From the NCBI RefSeq assembly GCF_000372725.1, contig NW_005200784.1, forward strand, positions 313,716 to 377,715: a stretch of DNA of 64,000 bases, written 5' to 3'. The position numbers and the translations under genes are program-made. Source of the DNA: Emiliania huxleyi CCMP1516. Its lineage: Eukaryota; Haptophyta; Isochrysidales; Noelaerhabdaceae. Below the pieces are notes generated by a model. The model was not told the DNA's origin. It was given only the letters and a program-made list of their open reading frames with translations, and searched no databases. Shown in pieces: positions 51,641-62,369 of the stretch. Position 1 is the stretch's first letter, and every line of letters starts with the position of its first letter.

Positions 51641-52100
51641 TACGGACATCCCAAGCTAGGGCTGGGTCGAGGACAGACACGTCCCCACCTTTGGCTTTGC
51701 AGGATTTTGCAAAAGCGAGGGGGGAGGGCGCATCGCCGCGCGGAGAGGGCTGGGCACAGGGCACAGGGGATCTCTCTCGCATAGGATATGCACTCGGCGG
51801 CACGAGGGCAAGGCTGGGCGTCCTATGTTTGTGCTCCCCCCCGGACCCCTCGCTCGCTCTCGGGCACTAACCATCTGACCACTCATCGACGGGGCTTGGC
51901 GAGCGGCCGCGCTGCGGGGCAGGGCTGGTGAGGATGGGCTCTGGCCCTTTGTGGGAGCACATCTTTCTGGAGAATTCTTTGCGCGCCAGTTCGCAAATTG
52001 CTAAAAATCTCTCTCTCCCAGTTCGCACCTGGTGTCGAGCCTGGTCTGCTGTGATGAGAGTGTGTTCGTGGGTAGATCGCGGGTAGATCGCTTGGCGGGT
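51641..52100. other. spacer upstream of the fusion gene
   Basis: No gene seen. GGTAGATCGC is repeated in tandem near 52070-52090. The CTAAAAATCTCTCTCTCCCAGTTCGCA block near 51992-52026 recurs as CTAAAAATCTCTCTCTCTGTTCACA near 57687-57712. Confidence 0.4.
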
Positions 52101-53642
52101 ATGGCCCGCGAGCAGCCGCCGAGCCTCGTCGTGCTCACCGGCGGCTCCGGCGTTGGAAAGACGACGCTCATCGACCGGCTGTCAGCTCTCGGCTACCGGA
52201 CGGTGCCCGAGGCATCGATGCGAGTCATCTCCGCGCTCAACTCACTCATTGGCACCGAGAGCCAGCTAGCGTGGCGAACGCGGCACAAGCAGGCCTTTGC
52301 CGACCTTCTCGGCACTGTCGCCGTGGAGCAGGAGACGCAGGAGGCATCCGCGTCGGAGGGAGGCACGGGCTTCCTCGACCGCTCGGTTCTCGACTGCCTG
52401 GGCTACGCGCGTGTGCGTGGCTACGAGCCGCCCGCCTTCCTCACGCCGGCGGTGCAGCGGCAGAGCGCCGCTCGTATCAAGGCTGTCTTTATCGTCGAGC
52501 CTCTCGACTCCATGCGCGCGGAGGCTCTCGCCGCCCGCAACGAGGCGAGCGGCCGAGCGACCGACCCGGCGGGGGCGCGGCAGGTGTGCGAGGTGATGGG
52601 CGAGGTCTACTCGCGGCTCGGCTGCTCGACGAGTCGGCTGGCCGACGGCAGCGTCGAAGATCGGCTGCGGCAGCTGCTCCGAGAGTGCGGCCTGCCTCCG
52701 CCTCCTCCGCCTCCGCCGGCGCGCAGGAGACGACGGTTGCTGCGAGCCTGGCTCCTGGCGGTGGCGGCACTGCGGCTCATCTCCGTCGCCATCGCGCTGC
52801 TCCACCCCGCGTCGCTTGCGCGCCGTGTCTTTGCCGCCGCGCCAGAGCAGCTCACGCCGCTCGGCGCCCGGGTCTTCGGCGCCTGGACGGCGACGTCGTG
52901 CGTCCTCTGCGGCCTCTGCGCGAGCGAGGGCGCGGACCCGGCGACGGCGACCTTTTCGGCGACGGCGTGGTCCTTCGTCGTCGCATTGGCACTCTTCGTG
53001 CCCGAGGCCGCCGCCCGCCAGGGCAGCATGACTGTCGGCTCCGCGGGCAGCCCTCTGGCGATCGCCGCGACCAGCCTTGTCTGGATGGCCGCCGTGCGGT
53101 GGCCGGGGAGGGACGCGTCCCTCTGGGCGGTTGCGATCGCGGGCTCCGCAAGCGTGGCGGTGGCCGCGGCGATGCTCCGAACCGAGGCCGCCATGGGCTT
53201 CCCCGACCGGCTGGACGCGTCGCTTGCTTGGGACGAAAGCAGCGCTGCGGAGAGGCTGGCGCGGCTGGGCCCTTCGGGGCGGAGAGAGTACCGCGCGATG
53301 TACGTGTCCCCGCTCGGCGACATGGCGCTCCCGCTCTGCTACGCGCCCGCCCTCGCCGCGCTCTGCTGGCGGAGCTTCTCCCGCCGGCCGCTCGCTCTTC
53401 TGCCGCTGCTCGCCGGCGCGTGCGACCTGCTTGAAAATGCGAGCGTGCTGCGTCTGCTCGACACCTTCCCGCGGCTGGAGCAGGCGCCGCTGGCTCTCGC
53501 CGTCGGGCCGTGGGCGACGTTCGGCAAGTGGGCCGGGCTCGCGCTGACTTTCGCGCTGCTGGCCGCGCACGCGAGGGCGCGCGGCGGCCCAGCGCAAAAG
53601 GGCAGATCACAGGCTTGGTCCAGCACCACAAAGAGTGAGTGA
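52101..53642 (+). CDS. three-part fusion: P-loop NTPase + ERG28-like membrane domain + C-terminal helical membrane domain
   Basis: A single exon, ATG 52101, 513 residues. Residues ~8-190 are a P-loop kinase/ATPase of the NadR/AAA_28 type: LVVLTGGSGVGKTTLIDRLS, RTVPEASMRVI, GFLDRSVLDCLGYARVRGY and VEPLDSMRAEA. A poly-Pro/Arg linker follows. Residues ~215-330 match the ERG28 family: WLLAVAALRLISVAIALLHP, AAPEQLTPLGARVFGAWTAT and TATFSATAWSFVVALALFVP. ERG28 is the ER scaffold of sterol C-4 demethylation. Residues ~365-495 hold a third module with GFPDRLDASLAWD, REYRAMYVSPLGDMALPLCY and AGACDLLENASVLRLLDTFP, similar to small bacterial and algal membrane proteins with a DLLEN motif. No stop or splice signal separates the parts. 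Confidence 0.75.
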   Translation: MAREQPPSLVVLTGGSGVGKTTLIDRLSALGYRTVPEASMRVISALNSLIGTESQLAWRTRHKQAFADLLGTVAVEQETQEASASEGGTGFLDRSVLDCLGYARVRGYEPPAFLTPAVQRQSAARIKAVFIVEPLDSMRAEALAARNEASGRATDPAGARQVCEVMGEVYSRLGCSTSRLADGSVEDRLRQLLRECGLPPPPPPPPARRRRRLLRAWLLAVAALRLISVAIALLHPASLARRVFAAAPEQLTPLGARVFGAWTATSCVLCGLCASEGADPATATFSATAWSFVVALALFVPEAAARQGSMTVGSAGSPLAIAATSLVWMAAVRWPGRDASLWAVAIAGSASVAVAAAMLRTEAAMGFPDRLDASLAWDESSAAERLARLGPSGRREYRAMYVSPLGDMALPLCYAPALAALCWRSFSRRPLALLPLLAGACDLLENASVLRLLDTFPRLEQAPLALAVGPWATFGKWAGLALTFALLAAHARARGGPAQKGRSQAWSSTTKSE

Positions 53643-54366
53643 CGGTGGGGTCTTCGAGGTGGGGCCGCGCTATCCTATATGCGTGCGTTTTGCGTTGCTG
53701 CCGCGCAGATAGACGTTGGGTCCTACTCGACCGTGTACGGGATCATTCGTGCGTGAGTCGGGTGTGTTGGTAATACACCGTCGCGCGTGCGTGTACGAGA
53801 GAGAGAGTGTGAGTCGTGTGCCTAGAAACGCGCGTACGCCCACCGGCTCTCCGGCTGTGATGCGGGTCCGCGAGAGCCGTCGACGAGCCGGCGCCGAGTC
53901 CACCGAGGGCTGCCCGAGAGGCGAGAGCGAGACCGACGCGCGACGCGGAGATGCGCCGCGTGCGAGACTGCGCTGATCACTGCGAGATTGTTGTGTGTAG
54001 CATGCAATATACCAAAAGCCGGAGACGGCTGCTTGACGACTGAAGCACGGGGCGTCACCACCTCCCCACCATATTGACCGGAGAGCGGAGTGTGCGGTGT
54101 GGCGCATATTGACCGACCCCAGGACGGCGAAGCAACCCAACAGAGAGAACCGTACGATCGTCGGGGTCGGGGGAGGCCGACGCCTCTCCCTTTGACAGTC
54201 AGAGCCCTCTCCCCAGACCCCCATCCCCAATCCACGCTGCGCGGGTGGCCGGTGCGCTACCTGGCCGTTTGCGAGACAATAAGAGAAGAGGCGGCGGCTC
54301 GAGCCGGCCAACGGGCTCGTGCTGGCCCTTGCAGAGAGAGGGCGGGGAGTGCAGCGGCGTGGCGAG
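53643..54366. other. convergent spacer
   Basis: No gene is supported. Several open frames exist, but the composition is non-coding. GAGAGAGAGTGTGAGTCGTG lies near 53800. It probably holds the 3' ends of the fusion gene (+) and TOP1 (-). Confidence 0.4.
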
Positions 54367-57358
54367 TCAGAACTCGTAGTCGGGCTCGACGGACATGGCC
54401 CAGGTGAACTTTGCGAGCAGCGTCTTGGGGAAGGGCCGGTGGATCGGGACCTCGAACCTGCGGCGGGGAGCAGGAGGGGCGGCTTGAGCGGGCAGGGGAG
54501 GGGGGCGGGGAGGGGGCCGGGGTCTCTCACCGCTTGCACCAAGCGACGGTGACGCGCGGGTCGTTGTAGTTGATCTTCGACGTGCCGAGCGACACGTTCT
54601 TCGTCTCGTCCTTGTTGCGCCGGTCCGCCTCCATCTTGCTGATGCGCTTGGTCATCGCCTCCACCTGCGGCGCGCAGAGACGGGGGGCGGCTCCTCCTCA
54701 CAGGCCGCGGCCGGGGCGTGCCGCCGGGGCGTGTGGGGCGTGGCGGGCGGGGCGGGGATGGCGAGGCACGCTCCTTGCCCGAGCCCGCCTTCTTGAGCTC
54801 CTTGAGCTCCGCCTTGAGCGTCTCGATCTTCTCGTCCATCTTGGCGATGGCGTTGGCGTGCGAGGCGGGCGTCGCGCGCTGATGGTTGCACAGCTCGGCC
54901 ACGTTCTTGTTTGCGATGTTGTAGTACGCCATCAGCGCGACCACGTCCCCCTCGGCGGCGCGCTGCCTGGCGCTCACCATCTGCTCCGTCTTGCGCAGCT
55001 CGGCGTCCAGCGTGATCGACGCGTTGTACGTGCGGAAGACCTTTGCGGACAGCCCCTCCATGAAGTGCTTGAAGTAGTCGTTGAGCTCGGTGGGGTTGAC
55101 CTGGTCGAAGACCTGGAGGGGACGTACAAGGTGGGGTGAGGGCAGGCGAGGCGAGGCGAGGCGAGGCGAGGCGAGGCGGGGCGGGGGCGGGGCGGGGCGG
55201 GGCGGGGCGGGGCGAGGCGAGGCGAGGCGAGGCGAGGCGAGGCGAGGCGAGGCGCGGCGTGTGCTCACACCTGGTCGCCGGGCTTCTTCTTCTTGACGAA
55301 GGACTTCAGCGCCTTGTACGCCTCGGGGATGATGTCGGTCGTCGCGTCGTACTCGATCGAGTCCTTGCCGAGGAACTTGAGGCGCAGCTTGTTGTCGCCC
55401 TCGTCGAGGAAGACGTGCTCCACGCGCAGCGAGGTGCAGCCGACCGTGTCCGCCTCCTCGTCCGTGTTCTTCTCGTTGCCCACGCGGAGAGCGAGCCGGT
55501 CGATCAGGTAGACCGCCACGGCCTGGCCGCGGAGGGACGCGTCGTGGACGTGTCGCGGACGGCGGGCGGGGCGGGGCGGGGCGCCCGGCGTCGTGCGCTG
55601 CTGCTCGCCTTTTGCTGCGCCTCCATGTCCGGGTTCTTCATGCCCTTCATGTAGTCGGCGCGGATGCGGCCGATGTGCTTCTTGAGCTCGCGCGCCTTTT
55701 CGTACTTTGCGAGGTCCGACATCCCCTTCCACGACGAGTTTGCGGCGAGCATCACGTACTTGACGTCGCCTGCGGGCGGTGCGGGCGGGGGAGGGAGTGA
55801 CGACACGCCGCTCGCGAACTGCGCGCGCCGACGCAGCCGCGACGGCGGCACCGTTGATCGAGTCCATCCACTTTGCGAGCCACGTGACGGTGTTGTCGTG
55901 CACGACGTCGCCCCAGCGGTGCCGCTTCCCGTCGCCGAGGTCGGGCACCGCCGGCACCGGCGCGCCCTCGCCAACGTTGATGGTGATGTCCTCGGGCCAG
56001 ATGCGAGCCTTGAGCTTGCCCATCTTCGGGTGCTCGCCGCGGCCGCGGAAGAGGCCGGGGGGCTCGACGCGGAAGTTGCCCACCTGACGGCGGGCGCCGC
56101 AGCGAGGGCGGGTGGGGGTGGGTGGGGGTGGGGTGGACGGCGTGGAGGAGGGGTGGAGGAGGGCGGCCCGCGCGCCTTCTCCTTGCGGCTGTCGATGAGC
56201 GCGAAGACGCAGTGGGCCTCCGCCGCGTCCTTCTCCTTCTTCGCCTCCGCCTTCTGCTCCTTGGTCATCTCCTTCTTCCGCGCCTGGTAGGGGCGAGGGG
56301 CGTGGTGGGCGTGGGGGGCGGGCGCCGCGGGTTTTGGGGGGGGGTCGCAACCAGCTCTCGGGCTTGGGGATGCGCCGGGCCTGGGGTGGCGCCGGGGACG
56401 GGCGGCCCGCCGACCCGGCCCTCCTCTCCTTCCCTCCCCCTCCCCCCCGCCCCCGCCCCCGCCCTTGCCCCCTCCGCCCTCCGCGCGCCTTCTCCTCCTC
56501 GAGGTGCGCCGCAATCGCCGAAAAGTCGCACTTGTCAAACTTCTTGACGGGCTTGCCCTCGTCCGTCTTCTTGAGGAGCGGCCGCCACGCCTCCATGAAG
56601 TTCTTCTGGAAGGTCTCCTTCTTCGCGTAGTCCGTCTCCCGCATCGCCGCGAACATCGTCGCCACCTCCTCCTGCTCGGCCGTCAGCGGCACCGCGGCGC
56701 CGTCGTAGTAAAACGGCTTGCCGTGCGGCGTGTACAGCGGCGGGAACATGACGCCGCCGTGCTCCAGCGTCTTCCACTTGACGCCCCCCCGCTTCCACTC
56801 CGACCCGTCCACCTCCTCGTACCACCGGTCCCCGTACGACGTGCCCGCGTCGTCGCCGCCGCCGCCGCCCTTTGCCGAAGGCTTCGCGGGCGCCTTCTTC
56901 TGCTTCTTGGCGGGCTTCTTGTCGTAGTCGGAGTCGGAGTCGGCGTCGTCGTCCGCCGACGATTCGGAGTACTTTGGCTTCTTCTTCTCCTTCGCCTTGG
57001 GCGACGCGGGCGCCTTTGCCGCCTTGGCCGCCTTGGGCGCGGCCGGCGCCTTGGCTGCGGCCGGCTTTGGCGGTGCGACGCCGTTGCCGTTGGCCTTGGG
57101 CTTGGGCGAGGGCGCCGCCGGCTGTGGCTTGGCGGTGATCACGTTCTCCACCGCCTTACGCTTCGACAGCGGCACGTCGTCATCCTCGTCCGACGAGTCA
57201 TCCTCAGCAGCAGCGGCGGGTGGCAGCGGTGCAGCAGCAGGCTCCGGCGCTGCGGCAGGCTCCGGCTCGGCTTCCGGCGCCGCGGCCGGCGGCTGTGAGG
57301 TGCGCTCTGAGGGAGGCGCTTCGTCCTCGCTGCTGTCGTCGTCCCTTATCCTCACCAT
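54367..57358 (-). CDS. TOP1: DNA topoisomerase I (type IB)
   Basis: Minus-strand, about eight exons, ATG at 57358 and stop TGA at 54367-54369 after SVEPDYEF. The N-terminus is disordered, acidic then Lys/Ala-rich. The core includes [108 protein letters not shown] and [19 protein letters not shown]. The active-site tyrosine is in [18 protein letters not shown], followed by the last exon ([20 protein letters not shown]). It relaxes supercoils in the nucleus. Several introns are GC-AG (after HLEEEK, after DSRKEK, after EAQQK); others, including those after DSING and KKPGDQ, are GT-AG. The intron before [12 protein letters not shown] carries the ACACGTCCACGACGCGTCC module. Confidence 0.93.
55145..55256. 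repeat. GGCGA/GGCGG pentanucleotide repeat in a TOP1 intron
   Basis: GGCGA units flank a central GGCGG block, giving a roughly symmetric array. It lies between the exons ending KKPGDQ and beginning [10 protein letters not shown]. Confidence 0.9.
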
Positions 57359-57844
57359 CGCACAAGTCGACGAGCCTCGACTGAGAGTCCCGCTTCTGGC
57401 TCAGCGGCAAGAGCTAGATGGCAGAAGAAAACGCGCTGCCGAGTCCGAGCCGAGCCGCTGGGCGACGGCTAGCACCACACTCCTCTCCTTAAAATCCCTG
57501 TGTGGTGGCGGCGTGCCGTCCTCCCATCCCTCCCTTGGCTTGTCTCTTTTCTTTCTTTCTTTCTTTAGCCGCTGGCAGCTACCTCTGCTGCACTGCTGGG
57601 CTCTGGCTCTGCCTCTCGCTCTCCTCATCCTCCTCCCTGCTCCCTTCGAGCTCCGTCCACCGCCTCGCCACTGTTGACAAACAATTGCTAAAAATCTCTC
57701 TCTCTGTTCACACTGAGTGACAGGACTGTTGCGTGTTGCGTGTTGCTGTTGGTGTTGCCGGGGGGCCGTCTCTGACGCATGAAGGGCTGCTGCTCTATTA
57801 CATTTACATGTAATTACAGGGGCGTGATCTGTGAAATTCAAACC
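57359..57844 (+). repeat. spacer containing a dispersed pyrimidine-tailed repeat (about 57461-57575)
   Basis: It reads GGGCGACGGCTAGCACCACA, CTCCTCTCCTTAAAATCCCT, GTGTGGTGGCGGCGTGCCGT, CCTCCCATCCCTCCCTTGGC and then TTTTCTTTCTTTCTTTCTTTAG. Copies occur at 37147-37238, 51273-51640 (reverse), 62370-62700 and, in short form, 63518-63565. It sits in the promoter side of TOP1. The pyrimidine run plus AG resembles a 3' splice site. Confidence 0.75.
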
Positions 57845-58690
57845 TCAACCCCCTGCCGCGCTCCGGTCGTGCAGATAAAGCAGCCCGGCATACACCGCCC
57901 CCACCCCTGACAGGACGCCCGCCGCCGCGGGCAGCCGCCTCGCGGCCGCCAGCGCCGCGGTCGCGCCAGCACCAAAGGAGGCGACCACACGCACCGACTC
58001 GGCGGCGGCGCGGCGCGAGCCGGGCGCGACCGCCTCGCCGCCAGAGACCGCGTCGCCGAGGCTGCGCGCAATCCTGCCGAGGTGGCCCGTCACCATGCAG
58101 GTCACCGCGCCCGTTGAGTCCGCGGAGGCGGCGTTGACGACGCCTGAGCCGACGCCGAGGAGGAGGATGCTCCAGCGCGAGCCGTTCGACAGGCGGAGCC
58201 CGAGGTCGGCGAGGGCGAAGAGGGCAAACACGGCGGGCGCGACTGAGGAGAGGGTGCGGCGGCGCCGTCGCGAGAGGTCCACCACCCGGAAGGCGCCGAA
58301 GCCGCCGACGTACGACGCGATGAGCGCCTACTTACACCCGCTGGAGGCGTGAAGAGAGGCTGCTCACCCCTCGGCTGCGGACCTTTCGATGAGCGCCGTG
58401 AAGAAGGCGCCGTCCACCCAGCGCAGCGCGGTGAGGCACTCGAGGCAGCGCAGCAGGTTGCCAGTCATCATGTTGGCGTAGCAGCCGTACGTCTGCCACA
58501 CAAACACGTCCACCCACCCGCCCGTGAAGGCTAGGCCCGTGACGAGCGAGGCCGGGTTGGGCACGACAGCAGCGGGCGCCGAGGCGGCCGTCATGCCGGC
58601 CGTCATGCGAACGCGCGGCGCCGGCGGCCGCAGCGCCGCGCACAGGCCGGGCAGGCAGAGGGAGACGACGACGAGCCCTCGGGCCTTCAT
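57845..58690 (-). CDS. DUF1275 (YoaK-like) membrane protein
   Basis: Exons 58690-58397 and 58327-57845 join in frame for 258 residues. The leader MKARGLVVVSLCLPGLCAAL looks like a signal peptide. DUF1275 features: FTGGWVDVFVWQTYGCYANM with MTGNLLRCLECL, then ALIASYVGGFGAFRVVDL, SILLLGVGSGVVNAASAD and VTCMVTGHLGRIARSLGDA, with hydrophobic helices throughout. The family is predicted to be a multi-pass membrane protein of unknown function. The 69-bp intron (58328-58396) is GC-AG and begins with the exact 10 bases (GCGCTCATCG) that begin the second exon. Confidence 0.85.
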
Positions 58691-58896
58691 GTGTGAGTTC
58701 GTTGTTATGCGGGGGGCGCGCAGGGCAGCGCCTTTTTCTTTCTACTCGTGGTTTTTCTTTTCTCAACGGCGCTAGGAACGGAAGCCCGCGACACTCCATT
58801 CCGGTGACGGTTCTCTGCCGTCAGTGCTGAGGCCTCCGCTGAATGAGAAAGGAGACGCTCTGCAAAACGTCGCCGATTCGCTCGGCGCAGCTTTAG

Positions 58897-60586
58897 ATGA
58901 CCACGCTCCGCACATTGCTCGCGACGCCGCTCGTCCTCGTCGCCCTGCTCGCCGCCACGCCCTCCCGCGCCGTCCGCCTCTCCCCCGGCGCGCCTGCGTC
59001 GGCCGCTGCGCGGCCACGCTTCCTCTTCCTCTACCGCGACACACTGCCCGGCCACTGGCGGAGCGAGGTGCGCTCTGTCGCAGACATGCTCGGCTTTGGC
59101 GGCGATGAGCTCGCCTTCGAGCCCAGCCGGCGGGACTCGTTCGAGTACGTCGCGCTGCCCGACGCGGCCGCGGCCGCCGCCGTCGCCCGCCGCTGCGTCC
59201 TCGTCCGCGGCTGCTTTGACGTATGGGCCGAGTCGGAGCCCGCAGATCACGAGGGCAGCGGCCAGCGGGCGTGGGAGCGGCTTGCCGAGGCCGTCTGTGC
59301 GGCGGGCGCCGAAACGCACCGGCGGTGGGTCGCGCCGCTCGCCGAGGACAGCTGGTGCGTCGAGATGCTCTCGGCGGGGCGGCAGAAGCCGTACAGCGAG
59401 CCGGCCAAGGCGCGGCGGGATGGAGCCGCGCCACTAGACCCTCCCAGAGACTTCGCAACCTTCAGAGGACTCCTCTGCACGACCACGGCGCTCTCACCCC
59501 CGCCGCCGCCTGTACCGCGCCAAAGGTTGCCCTGATGGAGCTCCTCGACGAGCTGCTCGCGCCGCTGCCCGGGCCCATCTCTCTCCGCTCGCCGGAGCAG
59601 GTGGTCGCCATGCTCGAGGACTACGACGACCCGACGGGAAGAGGCGAGCGAGGCGAGCCGGCCGCCCTCGCTCCTCCGCGCCGCCTGTACCTCGGGCGGC
59701 GCCTCTCGGCGGGCGCCTCGCGGCTGCTGCACGACTTCCGCCTCTCCGCCCGCGGCTACCTCGGCAGGACCACGCTGCCGCCCGAGCTTGCCTTTCTGAT
59801 GGCCAACGAGGCGCGCGCACGCCCCGGCTGCGCGCTCCTCGACCCGTTCTGCGGGACGTGCTCCACTCTCCTCTCGGCCGCGCGCTTCGGCGCGACGACC
59901 TTCGGCGTCGAGGTCGACGCGAGGGTGCTGCAGCGCGAGCCGATCCGAGCCAACTTTGCCGCCGCCGGCCTGCCGCCGCCCGCCAGACTCCTCCTCGCCG
60001 ACGCCGCCGAGCTGCTGCCCCGCGGCGGCGCCGCCGCCGACGGCAAAGGCGACGATGGCGACGCTGACGGCGATCACGTGGCGGAGTTGCCGGCCGGGCT
60101 GGGCCTGCGCGACTTCGACGCGATCGTCACCGACCCGCCGTACGGCATCATGGAGGGGGTCTGGGAGGGGGGAGGAGTGCTGGTTGGAAGCTGTGAGCAG
60201 CGTCTCCACACACCTCTGGCTGCGGACAGGCGGGCGAGCTGTACCAGCCGCTGCCCGCGCGGTGCGCGATGCTGCTGCGGCTCGCCGCGGCGCGGTTGCG
60301 AGTCGGCGGCCGCCTCGTCTTTCTGCTGCCCGTCCCCGCCGAGTGCGCTGCGCCCGCGCTGCCGCCGTCCGACTGCCTCGTCCTCGAGTCCGCTTCGAGG
60401 CACGCCGTCTCGGCGAGGATGCACCGGTACTTGCTCACCCTCCGCAAGGCGCGCGAGGCCTCCGCCGCCGACGTCGGAGAGGCGCGCGTCCTCGAGGCGG
60501 CGGCAGGCGAGGGCGGCGGCGCGGGTGGCGGCACGGCGGCGGACGCGTTGCCGAAACCGTGGGAGGTGTCGACGCTGAGCACGTAG
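58897..60586 (+). CDS. TRMT11: tRNA guanine-N2 methyltransferase (TRMT11/Trm11-like)
   Basis: ATG at 58897, stop at 60586. A leader (MTTLRTLLATPLVLVALLAA) suggests an organelle-targeted version. The N-terminal part has PRFLFLYRDTLPGHWRSEVR and RCVLVRGCFDVWAE, as in Trm11. The catalytic half has TTLPPELAFLMANEARARPG, ALLDPFCGTCSTLLSAARFG (SAM loop) and the amino-methylase motif TDPPYGIMEG, then LRLAAARLRVGGRLVFLLPV. The last intron, 60159-60229, is GT-AG and 71 bp. The join between the first exon (open to about 59410) and the second (from about 59510, ALMELLDELLAPLPGPISLR) is not resolved by eye. The expected product is m2G10 in tRNA. Confidence 0.85.
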
Positions 60587-61007
60587 CGAGGAGGGTGGGG
60601 CGGTGAGTGTTGTATAACGTCACACACATTGTCTGGTGAAGAATCTCACACCAGTCACACACACCGACCACAACACCCCGCCGCCGCCCCCGCCGCGCAG
60701 CCACACTGTGCGCGCCGCGCCCCAGTCCCCCGGGCGCGCACGCGCCGAGAGAGCGAGCCACGCGGCACCGGCACAGAAAGTTTTGCCCGCACGTCACACG
60801 AGTCAAGTCAAGTCAAGACCTACACGGACTGTCCATGATGAGCGCGCGACGCAATTCGACTGTGGACCACACTATTCCTGTGCCCAATCGCAACCAACCG
60901 GCAGCTACCATGTGTCTATGTCCCTCGCATGTCCTCAGTCTTCACACTGGAGCCCGCCCCAGCGGCGGACGGCCGAGACGCCTCGCCGTGCACCCCACAC
61001 GTCCGGT
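60587..61007. other. convergent spacer
   Basis: Between TRMT11 (+) and the FkbM gene (-). TCAAGTCAAGTCAAGACC lies near 60803. No gene seen. Confidence 0.5.
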
Positions 61008-62340
61008 CTACGTTCGACTCTTCGCGTGCCCGCGTCGGCAGTGCAAGCCGTACAGGTTGTAGGGCAGGCCCTCCGCCACGGCGACGACCTGCAGCGCGTC
61101 TGGGTCCGCCGCCGCTCCGCCGGGCACGCGGCCGCATCCGACCAGGGCGAGCTGCTCCACGGACTGGAAGAGGCGGAAGCCGGAGCCGAGGAGGAGCTGC
61201 TGCAGCCGCGAGCCGGAGCAGCCCTGCGCGCGCAGCGCCGACTCGAACACCTCCACCTTGACCGTCTTGACGGCTCCGGCGCCGAGCAGCCGCCGCATCC
61301 CGTGCAGCGCGCGGCACTCGAACCCCTCGACGTCGATCTTCATCATCGCCACGGGCGGAGGGAGGCGCTCCCGGCGCAGCTGCCTCGGCCAGAGGATGTC
61401 GTCCGCCTGCCAGCAGTCAGTCCGGTCGCTCACGCTTGTCGAGCTCACTCGGGCGCCTCGGGAGGTGTTCTCTCGCCTGCCGCACCACCACCCGCTCCGC
61501 GCTGCCAAACGAAGAGCCGTCCCACCGGCTGAGAGACTCTGCGCTCTCGCTCGAGCCGAGGACGGAGTGGCCGGCGTTGCCTGCGGACGTGTCGCGGACG
61601 TGTCGACGGACGTGTGAAGGACGCGCAAGCCACAGAGCGGCCCGCGGTGCCGAGGGCGGGGTGGAGGAAGAAGCTCGAGTTTGCGTCGCCGAGCGCGAGG
61701 GGAAGCAATACGGCGCGACGCCGCACGGGGGGGTGGCGCAGCGCGAGCGCGCCGACGGACGCCGAGAGCAGCCCCAAGTTGGCCGCACCGGGCTCAAAGG
61801 CGACCACCGGCGCGTCGGTCGACAGGAGCAGCTGCATCGTGCAGGCGCCAAGGTTCGCCCCTACGTCGAGCGCCACAGCGCCCGGGCCCGCCGCGAGCGC
61901 GCCGATCGCGAGCAGGGGGACCAGGTCGTCGCACTCGAACCAGCGCCCTTCCCGCACCACGTGGTCGGACAGCAAGTCGCCCTCTGGCCGCAGGCAGAGC
62001 GAGCCGTTCGAAGCAGCTCGCGCCGCCAGCGGCAGCCCGAGCCCGGGGACGGGAGCCGGCGGCGCGGTGATCGCGTCGCCGCCGGCAAGCAGCGCGGCCC
62101 AGCGACAGGGCGCGGAGGCTCTGCTACCCAGACTCTCCGCCGGATCGATCCGCCAGGCCTCCCACGACGGCGGCTCCGAAAGCATCATCATAGAAAGAGG
62201 CTCGCCGCCCGACGCCCTCATCTTGCGCCGCCGTCGCACTGTCGAAACTCGGCGGTCGTCGTGAAGCAGGAGGGCGAGGACGAGCAGAACGGCAGCGGCG
62301 GCGACGAAAAGAAGTGCTGAGCGCGACGTGGTGCTCGCGC
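61008..62340 (-). CDS. FkbM-family methyltransferase, membrane-anchored
   Basis: Exons: 3' end of exon 1 at 61651, then 61580-61477, then 61406-61008. The fold shows VALDVGANLGACTMQLLLS (SAM loop), VVAFEPGAANLG, GDANSSFFLHPAL, NAGHSVLGSSESAE, and AMMKIDVEGFECRALHGMRR (the hallmark IDVEGFE), ending HCRRGHAKSRT. FkbM enzymes O-methylate sugars or lipids. The first in-frame ATG is at 62221, but the frame stays open upstream to about 62370 and encodes a membrane helix (SALLFVAAAAVLLVLALLLH), so the true start is probably in a further upstream exon. That would make a type II membrane enzyme. The introns at 61581-61650 and 61407-61476 are both GC-AG and 70 bp; the first starts with an imperfect copy of the next exon's first ~20 bases. 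Confidence 0.85.
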
Positions 62341-62369
62341 CCGGGGCTAGAAGCCGTCCGAAACAAGAA

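Noticed and set aside
53643..54366. Gene on either strand between the fusion gene and TOP1
   Set aside because: Frames are short or arise by reading through TOP1 3' sequence; no recognisable motif.
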